A stretch of DNA of 64,000 nt from an uncultured Actinomycetes bacterium (lineage in GTDB: Bacteria; Actinomycetota; Acidimicrobiia; Acidimicrobiales; RAAP-2), in NCBI GenBank assembly GCA_903830655.1, contig CAIKUQ010000044.1, positions 1 through 64,000 of the forward strand, given 5' to 3'. Below, piece after piece: positions 50,390 to 57,583 of this stretch. Below the pieces are notes generated by a model, which did no database searches, had not been told where the DNA came from, and worked only from the letters and a program-made list of their open reading frames with translations. Within the stretch, counting starts at the first letter, position 1, and each line of letters begins with the position of its first letter. The translations under genes and the position numbers were made by a program.

Positions 50390-51705
50390 CCTTCGACTCC
50401 GAAGAACTATTGAAAAGACTCCAGACAAAAGACGCCTCTCTTTTTACGGGTGAGACCGCCTCGAACTCTTTAGGCTGGATTGATCACCCCGAACGCTATT
50501 TAGGTTCTTGGATCGATGAAGTTGTCGCACAACTTCCCACGGATACCGGAAGAACGATTCTGCTCGGCATGGGAGGCTCCTCCTCTCCCGCTCGCTTCTA
50601 TGCCGAATCTACTCAGAATGATTCTTTGCATGTGTTGGACACTTCAAGTCCAGACTCGATTTCCGAGACGGACTTTTCGCATGCTGTTGCTATTGCCTCC
50701 TCCAAATCGGGCTCAACCATCGAGACCCAAACTCTGCTCGCTCACGCTCTGGCCAATGGCCTGACCTCGGACAACCTCATCGTGATTACCGATCCGGGCT
50801 CTGCCCTAGTTGAGCTGGGGCATTCTCTGGGAGCATTGGTCATCGAGGGTGATTCCACTACTGGTGGGCGCTTCTCCGCAATCTCGCCCTTTGGATTGAT
50901 TCCCGCACTGTATGCCGGCTGGTCGCCTACCGCACTACGTGAAGAACACGCTGTATTTCCATTTGACTCCCAACTTGTAGCGAAGGCCAACGACTTAGCG
51001 ACAGCACTAACGAGTGAGACGGGATTACTTAAGTTCGAACTCACCAGTGATCCTTTGAGTTCCGGGAGCGCCTTATGGCTTGAACAACTGATTGCGGAAA
51101 CTACCGGGAAAGACGGGCGGGGTCTGGTACCGGTTTGGAATGGGCAACGGCAGCCGCTCAAGCCTCGCGAGATGATGTATTGGCAGCTGGTGGCTTCGCT
51201 GTGCGCACGCCAGCTAGGTGTGGATCCGTTCAATCAGCCAAATGTCGAGATTGCTAAAAAGAGCGTCCTCACTCTTCTGGCTAATACAAACATCCAACCC
51301 GACCTATCGGGTAGTCGAGATGAAGTCAAAGAGAGTTTTAAATCGGCAGCCTTTCGTGAGGTTAACGTTTACTGCGCGATTGAAGACCACTCGTCGGTTG
51401 CACAGTTGCGTGCCGCAATCGCAAACTGCTTTGGCGCTACTGCCGCCAATATCGGCCCTCGTTATCTGCATTCGACTGGGCAGTTATTTAAGGGGGGGCC
51501 AAGGGAGATCACTACTTTGCAGGTGGTTGTGCGTCCGCGAAGCACTCCACAACGAATTGCGGGTCGGCAGTATTCGTTTCATGACTTGTTCTTCGCCCAA
51601 GCCAACGGCGATTTGCAGGCTATGAAAAGTTCTCAACGTTCAGTGTTTCAGGTTGCTGTTGATGACCTCTCTGAAGTTTTTGAGTTCTTGGATTTAAGCT
51701 CGTAG
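50386..51705 (+). CDS. pgi: Glucose-6-phosphate isomerase-like protein
   Basis: 439 residues. SIS folds with LLGMGGSSSPARFYAE near residue 65 and ASSKSGSTIETQTLL near 105, as in Pgi sugar-phosphate sites. It is shorter than classical Pgi (about 550) and the C-terminal region is divergent, as in the forms often fused or linked to transaldolase. Context (tkt-tal-pgi) strongly supports interconversion of glucose 6-phosphate and fructose 6-phosphate. Stop codon shares a base with the next GTG. Confidence 0.85.
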   Translation: MTFDSEELLKRLQTKDASLFTGETASNSLGWIDHPERYLGSWIDEVVAQLPTDTGRTILLGMGGSSSPARFYAESTQNDSLHVLDTSSPDSISETDFSHAVAIASSKSGSTIETQTLLAHALANGLTSDNLIVITDPGSALVELGHSLGALVIEGDSTTGGRFSAISPFGLIPALYAGWSPTALREEHAVFPFDSQLVAKANDLATALTSETGLLKFELTSDPLSSGSALWLEQLIAETTGKDGRGLVPVWNGQRQPLKPREMMYWQLVASLCARQLGVDPFNQPNVEIAKKSVLTLLANTNIQPDLSGSRDEVKESFKSAAFREVNVYCAIEDHSSVAQLRAAIANCFGATAANIGPRYLHSTGQLFKGGPREITTLQVVVRPRSTPQRIAGRQYSFHDLFFAQANGDLQAMKSSQRSVFQVAVDDLSEVFEFLDLSS

Positions 51706-52634
51706 TGTCCGAACCCCTCCCCTCCATCGATGCCGTGGTTGACGCCCTGCGAAGCACCTACCTCGAGACCGGCTTGGTTTCACCGGACGATTTTGCTGTC
51801 GCCGTAGCCGCCTTTGGGGAATTGCTCGAGGGTGCCGCAATGTTCGAGCGTCATGTCGACTTCAACAAGGTCGCTGTGTTCGGATCGGCCCGCACGAAGC
51901 CAGCTCATCCGCTCTACCAACTCGCGGTCGATTTCTCACATCAAATGGCAGAGCTTGGCTGGTTGGTCATTTCTGGTGCCGGCCCGGGAATCATGGAAGC
52001 CGCATCAAAGGGTGCCGGTATCGACTCCACGCTCGGTGTAAACATCGAACTGCCTTTTGAACAGTTTCCTAATCCCTACATTGACACCGCCACCAAGTTG
52101 GTGGAGATGGATTATTTTTTCACGCGAAAGGTTTCGATGACAAGGCCATCGAACGCCTTCGTTGTGTTGCCTGGTGGGTTTGGAACCCTGGACGAAGCTT
52201 TCGAGGTGCTCACACTTCTCCACACCGGTAAGGCCAAACCGGCACCGGTGGTACTCCTCGACCAGCCGGGTGGAACCTTCTGGAGTCGCCTGGAATCTTT
52301 TATTCAAGACGAAATTATTGATGGGCAATACATCAACAAGCCTGACCTCGCGCTAATTAAGATCTGCGATACCGCAGAAGGTGCCGTTCGAGAGATCATG
52401 CAGTTCTACAAGAACTACCGCGAAGTTCGCTTTACCAGTGGTACCGCAGCTGTTCTCGTGCATCAACTACCGACGACCGACCAACTCGCGACCATGCGAA
52501 ATAGGTTCCCGATGTTTGTGAGCGGCAGTGGATTTCGCACGAACGGAACCGACACTGTTTCGTTCGACTTTGATGGGCGCAACTACGTCAACCTTCGCTT
52601 AGTGATCGACTTCTTAAACTCGCTAGTCCCCTGA
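51705..52634 (+). CDS. LOG-family (Rossmann-fold nucleotide-binding) protein
   Basis: 309 residues from GTG 51705. The LOG fold is shown by FGSARTKPAHPLYQLA near 55, GAGPGIMEAASKGA near 90 and VLPGGFGTLDEAFEVLTLLH near 150, with the PGGxGTxxE motif. Usual LOG proteins are about 190 residues; here about 55 extra N-terminal and about 90 C-terminal residues are present, the latter with RNRFPMFVSGSGFRTNG. LOG enzymes split nucleotide 5'-monophosphates to free bases, and function is unproven in most bacteria. It closes the tkt operon; 12-base overlap with the convergent gene. Confidence 0.8.
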   Translation: MSEPLPSIDAVVDALRSTYLETGLVSPDDFAVAVAAFGELLEGAAMFERHVDFNKVAVFGSARTKPAHPLYQLAVDFSHQMAELGWLVISGAGPGIMEAASKGAGIDSTLGVNIELPFEQFPNPYIDTATKLVEMDYFFTRKVSMTRPSNAFVVLPGGFGTLDEAFEVLTLLHTGKAKPAPVVLLDQPGGTFWSRLESFIQDEIIDGQYINKPDLALIKICDTAEGAVREIMQFYKNYREVRFTSGTAAVLVHQLPTTDQLATMRNRFPMFVSGSGFRTNGTDTVSFDFDGRNYVNLRLVIDFLNSLVP

Positions 52635-52832
52635 ATCATCCGCGTCAGGTTGGCTGAGGGTGCTGATGCACTTCGCAAGTGAGCGCCTAGCTTTGGAGAG
52701 TTTTCTTTCCGTTTCCTTCGCTAGCTCATCTCCACCCTCGCTCAGTTGCAGGCGCACTGCATCAAAGATGAGGTCGTTCATGCGTTCTTCAATCGACTTG
52801 AGCTCTTCAACGATTGTTTCCAGGTTCTCCAT
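52623..52832 (-). CDS. Small coiled-coil protein of unknown function
   Basis: 69 residues, with GGGAG before the ATG at 52832. Residues 1-55 (NLETIVEELKSIEERMNDLIFDA and KETERKLSKARRSLAKCI) are helical with heptad spacing, ending in an acidic tail. No family recognised. The good ribosome binding site and coiled-coil composition support it as real. It is divergent from thiO and converges with the LOG gene. Confidence 0.6.
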   Translation of the reverse strand: MENLETIVEELKSIEERMNDLIFDAVRLQLSEGGDELAKETERKLSKARRSLAKCISTLSQPDADDSGD

Positions 52833-52878
52833 AGTGCTCCCAACGGTCTCAGTAACGATAGTGAAGCTCAGCAGCCTT

Positions 52879-52890
52879 TAGGCTGTTTTC
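52879..52890 (+). promoter_or_regulatory. Candidate leaderless promoter of thiO
   Basis: TAGGCT at 52879-52884 lies exactly 6 bases before GTG 52891. It is part of a small inverted repeat CAGCC-TTTA-GGCTG (52872-52885), which is more likely chance than a riboswitch remnant. Confidence 0.55.
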
Positions 52891-53952
52891 GTGGCGAAAG
52901 AATCCAAGGTAGCGGTTGTTGGGGGTGGGATTGTCGGTCTCGTGGCCGCACTACATCTCTGTGAGGAACCTGGAGTCGTCGTCACCCTTTACGATCCTGC
53001 ACCGGGGCTAGGCGCTACTCACGCCGCTGCTGGCATGTTGGCCCCGACTGCCGAGCTAAGACCAGCCGAGGCCGCGGGTTATCAGTTGCAATTACGAGCA
53101 ATACCCGCCTGGAGAGAAACTCTAAAACTTTTGGCGCTACCAGAATCGACCCTGCACGAGTCAGGCACTCTGTACGTGGGATGGGACGCTTCCGACCGAA
53201 GACTGCTCGAGCAATTTGAAACTGTCGCAAAGCAGCACGATGCACAAGTATCACGAGTGGACCGTGTTCACGACGAAGAACTTTTTGCTGGAATTCACCA
53301 AAATATTGTGAGCGGGCTCTTCTTGCCGGGAGATTCATGGCTCGACCCTGATTTGGTTGTGGAAACTTTGGTATCAACTCTTAAAGGTAAAGGCGTCGAT
53401 ATTCGCTATGAACTGGTGAATTCGTGCAGCGCAGAAGGCGTTCTTACCTCTGATAAATCCGCAAGTCAGTACGACGCTGTCCTCCTGGCGACCGGGTCAG
53501 CCCAGCTCACTGACAAATTCCCCGCTGTGGTCAGCGCCGTTAGGCCCGTTCGAGGAATTACGGTCCATGTCGATTCGCACCATCATGCCCCAGGTCCTAT
53601 GGTCAGAGCCTTTGTTAGAGGTCGAGATTTTTACGCCGTCAACCGTGGCGAGGGAAAGTTCGTTATTGGAGCTTCTAGCGAGGAGCGGTCCGAACTTGGG
53701 ATCGAAGTTGGTGAATTGGAGAGGTTGCTCCGCGACGCTGCTGAGGTACTGCCATTCCTTGAGACAGCGGTTATCGGTGAACTGCGACGTGGTCTGCGAC
53801 CAACTTCAGAGTCGAACGACCCGTTTCTCGAGAGAGTCAGGGATACAAAAGTCATCTACTCTTCTGGTCATTCTCGCCATGGGGTGACGCTCGCTCCCGT
53901 TACGGCAAGCGAGACTGTTGAGCTAGTCAAGGACATTATCCATGAAAATTAA
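52891..53952 (+). CDS. thiO: Glycine oxidase ThiO
   Basis: 353 residues from GTG 52891. FAD-dependent DAO fold: VAVVGGGIVGLVAALHLCEEPG near residue 7, THAAAGMLAPTAELRPAEA near 42, and the C-terminal RRGLRPTSESNDPFLERV and YSSGHSRHGVTLAPVTA. It oxidises glycine to the imine used by ThiG. Together with thiS (10-base overlap) it forms a unit 39 kb away from thiG. No TPP riboswitch is visible upstream and there is no room for one if the start is leaderless. Confidence 0.9.
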   Translation: MAKESKVAVVGGGIVGLVAALHLCEEPGVVVTLYDPAPGLGATHAAAGMLAPTAELRPAEAAGYQLQLRAIPAWRETLKLLALPESTLHESGTLYVGWDASDRRLLEQFETVAKQHDAQVSRVDRVHDEELFAGIHQNIVSGLFLPGDSWLDPDLVVETLVSTLKGKGVDIRYELVNSCSAEGVLTSDKSASQYDAVLLATGSAQLTDKFPAVVSAVRPVRGITVHVDSHHHAPGPMVRAFVRGRDFYAVNRGEGKFVIGASSEERSELGIEVGELERLLRDAAEVLPFLETAVIGELRRGLRPTSESNDPFLERVRDTKVIYSSGHSRHGVTLAPVTASETVELVKDIIHEN

Positions 53953-54133
53953 TGGACAAATTCACGATCTTGAACCATTGTCGGTAGTCGAGCTACTCGC
54001 ATTACAGCAGTTTCCCTCAAGAGGAATCGCAGTAGCCGTTAACGGTGAGATTGTCCGCCGAGACGAGTGGGATTCGCTGGTCGTTGGCGTCGAGGATGAG
54101 GTTGAAATCTTGACGGCCGCTGCCGGTGGCTAG
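53942..54133 (+). CDS. thiS: Sulfur carrier protein ThiS
   Basis: 63 residues. Ubiquitin-like beta-grasp with the essential C-terminal Gly-Gly (EILTAAAGG) that becomes a thiocarboxylate. KINGQIHDLEPLSVVELLALQ and RGIAVAVNGEIVRRDEWDS are typical. It delivers sulfur to ThiG. The start overlaps the thiO end by 11 bases. The adenylating enzyme ThiF is not in the window. Confidence 0.92.
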   Translation: MKINGQIHDLEPLSVVELLALQQFPSRGIAVAVNGEIVRRDEWDSLVVGVEDEVEILTAAAGG

Positions 54134-54146
54134 AATTGACCCTTCG

Positions 54147-54222
54147 CGGGCTGTGGCTTAGTTTGGTCTAGAGCGCTCGGCTGGGGGCCGAGAGATCGGG
54201 AGTTCAAATCTCCCCAGCCCGA
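54147..54222 (+). tRNA. tRNA-Pro (anticodon GGG)
   Basis: Cloverleaf with acceptor CGGGCTG/CAGCCCG and discriminator A, anticodon stem CTCGG/CCGAG around loop CTGGGGG (anticodon GGG at positions 34-36), and T arm GGGAG-TTCAAAT-CTCCC. The 3' CCA is not encoded. It lies 13 bases after thiS and one base before the stop of the convergent exonuclease gene. Confidence 0.95.
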
Positions 54223-54223
54223 C

Positions 54224-54928
54224 TCAACCTGGCTTATTAATTGGCCAGGCGAAACGGCCATTCTTAATGGCTGGTTTCCCGCTCTTGACGAAATATTCTG
54301 ACAGGCTCGAAAGGTACTCGTGGTGCCATTTGTCGAGAGTGGGATTGATTTCGGAAAGCTCGAGCGCTGCAACGCTCGGGTACTCAATCGCCATCGCCTC
54401 ATAGATCTTCAGAGTTGCTTGCGCGTCCCCTTCAGCGTTGTGGGCGTTGTCTAGGCTGACCCCGTAACGAGTACAGAGATCGCTCAAAGTACGCTTGCCC
54501 TTTCGCCACTTATCGAGTGTCTTGTCAATAACGTAGACGTCCAAAACAGGACCGGGTCCTGCAGTACTCAGAGCAGGTACGTCGTACGTGCCGCAAAGCA
54601 CCTCGATCATCGTGAGGTCGTAAGAAACATTCATGCCAACGATTACTCCGCCCTCTTCCCAGCAAGAACGAATTCTCTCAGAGATCAGGGCCACTGCTTC
54701 GCCCAAGGCGATACCCTCTTTGGCCATAGCGTCAGTGATGCCATGGACCGCCGTTGCTTGAGCGGGAATTGCTCTGCCAGGATTAATCACCCCGGTTTCA
54801 CGAGCTGCAATGGTCGAACCGTTAGTTTGGCGATGCTCAACAAAGGCGTACGAAACCGGAACGTCTAAGAACGAATCAATACCCGTCGTTTCGAGGTCAA
54901 ACGAGAGGTAGTTGGATGGCTTACTCAT
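54224..54928 (-). CDS. DEDDh 3'-5' exonuclease (DnaQ-like)
   Basis: 234 residues. Exonuclease motif I is SFDLETTGID near 9-18, motif II is VGMNVSYDLTMIEV near 98, and motif III is NAHNAEGDAQATLKIYEAM near 163, giving the D-E-D-D set with the histidine of NAHNAEGDA. It resembles the epsilon-like exonucleases of DNA repair or RNA processing. ATG 54928 is leaderless by hexamer TAGGGT. It is not fused to a polymerase. The stop touches the tRNA-Pro 3' end, so its transcript runs antisense across the tRNA. Confidence 0.9.
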   Translation of the reverse strand: MSKPSNYLSFDLETTGIDSFLDVPVSYAFVEHRQTNGSTIAARETGVINPGRAIPAQATAVHGITDAMAKEGIALGEAVALISERIRSCWEEGGVIVGMNVSYDLTMIEVLCGTYDVPALSTAGPGPVLDVYVIDKTLDKWRKGKRTLSDLCTRYGVSLDNAHNAEGDAQATLKIYEAMAIEYPSVAALELSEINPTLDKWHHEYLSSLSEYFVKSGKPAIKNGRFAWPINKPG

Positions 54929-54940
54929 GTTTTAACCCTA
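54929..54940 (-). promoter_or_regulatory. Candidate leaderless promoter of the exonuclease gene
   Basis: TAGGGT (minus strand 54940-54935) lies exactly 6 bases before the ATG at 54928. It is the same hexamer as in the Mpa promoter. Confidence 0.55.
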
Positions 54941-54998
54941 CTGATTCCATGTCACAAAATCGCGGACAGATTAAGATGAAATGTGATGAGGAGCCTTA

Positions 54999-56063
54999 AT
55001 GTCTAAATTGTTCAGTCCATTGACGCTTTCGGGCGTCACATTTGCGAACCGCGCATGGATCTCGCCCATGTGTCAATACTCCGCCCCCGAAGGCGTCGTC
55101 GGCGACTGGCATCGGGTGCACTTTGGCTCGTTCGCTACCGGTGGTGCGGGGCTCGTGATGGCCGAAGCGACTGCGGTTTCACCAGAGGGGCGTATCTCAA
55201 TCGTTTGCCCTGGAATTTGGAATGAGGTTCAAACTCAAGCGTGGGCGGAAATCGTTCAAATTGTTCACGGTCAGGGAGGAAAGATTGGCATCCAGCTCGC
55301 CCACGCTGGACGAAAAGCGTCCTCCTTCATTCCGTGGGGTGATCACGCCATTGCTACGCGAGAAGAAGGAGGCTGGCAACCCGTGGCCCCGAGTGCGGTC
55401 GCTTTCGATGGCTACGAAGTTCCGCACGAATTATCGCTTGACGAGATTAGCCAGATTGTCGCCGCTTTTACGGCGGCGGCCGAACGTGCGCTGGCCGCGG
55501 GTTTCGATGTTTTGGAACTTCACGCGGCACACGGGTACCTGCTCCACGAATTTCTGTCTCCCCTCTCAAACTTTAGAGGTGACCACTACGGTGGCTCCCT
55601 CGACAACCGGATGAGGCTCATTCTCGAGGTCGTCGACTGCGTCAAAGCGGTTTCGAAAGGTGTACCAATCTTTGTCCGCATTTCCGCCAGTGATTGGGTC
55701 GCGGGCGGATGGGACCTCGACCAGTCAATCATCCTCGCTCAACAACTGAAGGAGCACGGAGTCTCTTTGATTGACGTCTCCTCGGGGGGACTCGATCCCC
55801 GACAGCAAATTGACTTGAAGCCGGGGTATCAAGTTCATTTCGCCTCCGCCATTAGGAGCCGAGCAGACCTGCCGGTTTCGGCGGTGGGTTTAATCACCTC
55901 TGGTGCGCAGGCGGAGACAATTCTCGAAGCAGAGGATGCTGACGCCATCATGGTTGGTCGGGGGGCGCTACGAAATCCCCGTTGGGCACTCCAGGCTGCC
56001 GAGGAATTGAATGAGGTAATTGCCTGGCCCCTACCGTTAGAGCGCGGGCGGCTAGTCCGCTGA
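54999..56063 (+). CDS. NADH:flavin oxidoreductase/old yellow enzyme (YqjM-like)
   Basis: 354 residues with GAGGAG as ribosome binding site. FMN barrel: LFSPLTLSGVTFANRAWISPMCQYSA near residue 4, the YqjM-type Cys in MCQYSA, AEATAVSPEGRIS near 55, GIQLAHAGRKAS near 98, and HAAHGYLLHEFLSPLSN near 175. It reduces activated alkenes (enones, enals) with NAD(P)H. Isolated gene; the physiological substrate is unknown. Confidence 0.92.
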   Translation: MSKLFSPLTLSGVTFANRAWISPMCQYSAPEGVVGDWHRVHFGSFATGGAGLVMAEATAVSPEGRISIVCPGIWNEVQTQAWAEIVQIVHGQGGKIGIQLAHAGRKASSFIPWGDHAIATREEGGWQPVAPSAVAFDGYEVPHELSLDEISQIVAAFTAAAERALAAGFDVLELHAAHGYLLHEFLSPLSNFRGDHYGGSLDNRMRLILEVVDCVKAVSKGVPIFVRISASDWVAGGWDLDQSIILAQQLKEHGVSLIDVSSGGLDPRQQIDLKPGYQVHFASAIRSRADLPVSAVGLITSGAQAETILEAEDADAIMVGRGALRNPRWALQAAEELNEVIAWPLPLERGRLVR

Positions 56064-56149
56064 CTCTGGCCTTGCGCCGATAGGCTGTAGTAATAGGTCA
56101 CTAGCCATGACGTTTGAGTTCGCTCAAAAGATTTCTAGAGAGGGTGATT

Positions 56150-56163
56150 CCGGCTTAAGCCGG
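56150..56163. promoter_or_regulatory. Perfect 14-base palindrome before the PuuB-like gene
   Basis: CCGGCTTAAGCCGG is a perfect palindrome 7 bases before ATG 56171. It lies where a ribosome binding site or transcription start would be. As DNA it could be an operator; in RNA a hairpin would hide the start region. Confidence 0.5.
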
Positions 56164-56170
56164 GCACACA

Positions 56171-57583
56171 ATGGAAAAGAAGGACTCCTTCGTACTCCGC
56201 CATTTGTCCAACCTCCTGCCTGAGCAGTGGTGGCTGGATGCTGACCCTCTAGAGCCAGATTCCCACCCAGCCCTAATCGGCGAAGACGGAGCCGACCTCG
56301 TAGTCATTGGAGCCGGCTATACGGGGCTGTGGACAGCCCTGCTGGCCAAAGAGCGTGACCCCGACAGAGATGTGGTCATCCTTGAACAGTTAGAGACTGG
56401 GGCTGGGGCTTCGGGACGCAATGGGGGCTTTTGCTCTATGTCACTCACCCATGGTTTTACCAACGGGCTCAATCGCTACGCCAATGAAATGGAAACGATA
56501 CAACGCCTCGGTCAAGAAAATCTCGTGGAAATCGAAGCAACGATTCACCGGTATCAGATTGAATGTGACTGGGAGCGCACCGGGGAGCTTACTGTTGCAG
56601 TCGAGCCCTGGCAGGTGGAAGAGCTCCAAGAGGAATTCGAGTTGCGCAATAGGTTAAATGATCCAGTCGAATACTTAGACGAAAAATCCATCCAATCACG
56701 TGTGCACTCACCTACCTATCTCGCCGCGCTCTTCGACCCCGATGGCACCGCAATGGTCGATCCAGCACGTCTCGTTTGGGGATTGGAACGCGCCTGCCTC
56801 AAATTAGGAGTCCGCATCTTCGAGCACAGCCCCGCAGAACGACTGGAAGACCTCGGTGAGGCCATTCGAGTCCACACCACCTTTGGAGCTGTTACCGCTC
56901 CCCGCGTGGCGGTCGCCACAAATGTTGCACCCTCGCTGATTAAGAGTGCGCGGAAGTACGTGGTCCCGGTATATGACTACGTATTAGTGACTGAACCTCT
57001 TACTAGCGGTCAGCTCGATGCGATTGGCTGGAGTGGTCGTGAAGGGATTTCTGATGCAGGAAATCAGTTTCACTACTATCGCTTAACGGCCGACAACTCG
57101 ATTCTCTGGGGTGGCTTTGACACGGTCTATAAGTTCGGCGGCAAGCTTCGCAAGGAGTATGAATACAATGCCGACACCTACGCAAAATTAGCGGAGCATT
57201 TCTTGCAGACCTTTCCGCAGTTGACGGGAATCAAATTCACTCACGCGTGGGGCGGAGCGATTGACACCTGCTCGAGGTTCTCGCCTTTTTGGGGCATATC
57301 CTTGGGTGGAAAAGCGTCTTACGTTCTTGGATTTACCGGACTGGGCGTCGCTTCGACTCGGTTCGGTGCGAACGTAATGCTCGACCTTCTCGATGGGGTT
57401 TCTAGCGAGCGCACTTCTCTTCGAATGGTGAAGGTGAAGCCTTGGCCATTTCCACCAGAGCCACTGCGCTATTTTTTCATTCGTTTGACCCAACGATCAA
57501 TAGTCCGAGCAGACGCCAACGGTGGCAAGCGAAACCTGTGGCTCAAGCTGTTGGACCGATTGGGCATGGGGTTCGATTCTTAA
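56171..57583 (+). CDS. FAD-dependent amine oxidase, gamma-glutamylputrescine oxidase-like (PuuB family)
   Basis: 470 residues. FAD dinucleotide fold DLVVIGAGYTGLWTALLAKERDP near residue 42, then EQLETGAGASGRNGGFCSMSLTHGF, the segment that in DAO oxidases carries the flavin-contact glycines, and GLGVASTRFGANVMLDLL near the C-terminus. PuuB oxidises gamma-glutamylputrescine to an aldehyde, so this enzyme would fit between the GS-like ligase (23693) and the PuuD-like hydrolase (26300), though it is 27 kb away. A palindrome sits directly upstream. Stop shares TTAA with acs. Confidence 0.83.
   Translation: MEKKDSFVLRHLSNLLPEQWWLDADPLEPDSHPALIGEDGADLVVIGAGYTGLWTALLAKERDPDRDVVILEQLETGAGASGRNGGFCSMSLTHGFTNGLNRYANEMETIQRLGQENLVEIEATIHRYQIECDWERTGELTVAVEPWQVEELQEEFELRNRLNDPVEYLDEKSIQSRVHSPTYLAALFDPDGTAMVDPARLVWGLERACLKLGVRIFEHSPAERLEDLGEAIRVHTTFGAVTAPRVAVATNVAPSLIKSARKYVVPVYDYVLVTEPLTSGQLDAIGWSGREGISDAGNQFHYYRLTADNSILWGGFDTVYKFGGKLRKEYEYNADTYAKLAEHFLQTFPQLTGIKFTHAWGGAIDTCSRFSPFWGISLGGKASYVLGFTGLGVASTRFGANVMLDLLDGVSSERTSLRMVKVKPWPFPPEPLRYFFIRLTQRSIVRADANGGKRNLWLKLLDRLGMGFDS

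Noticed and set aside
52872-52885. CAGCC-TTTA-GGCTG hairpin before thiO as a TPP riboswitch remnant
   Set aside because: It is too short for a THI element and overlaps the candidate -10.
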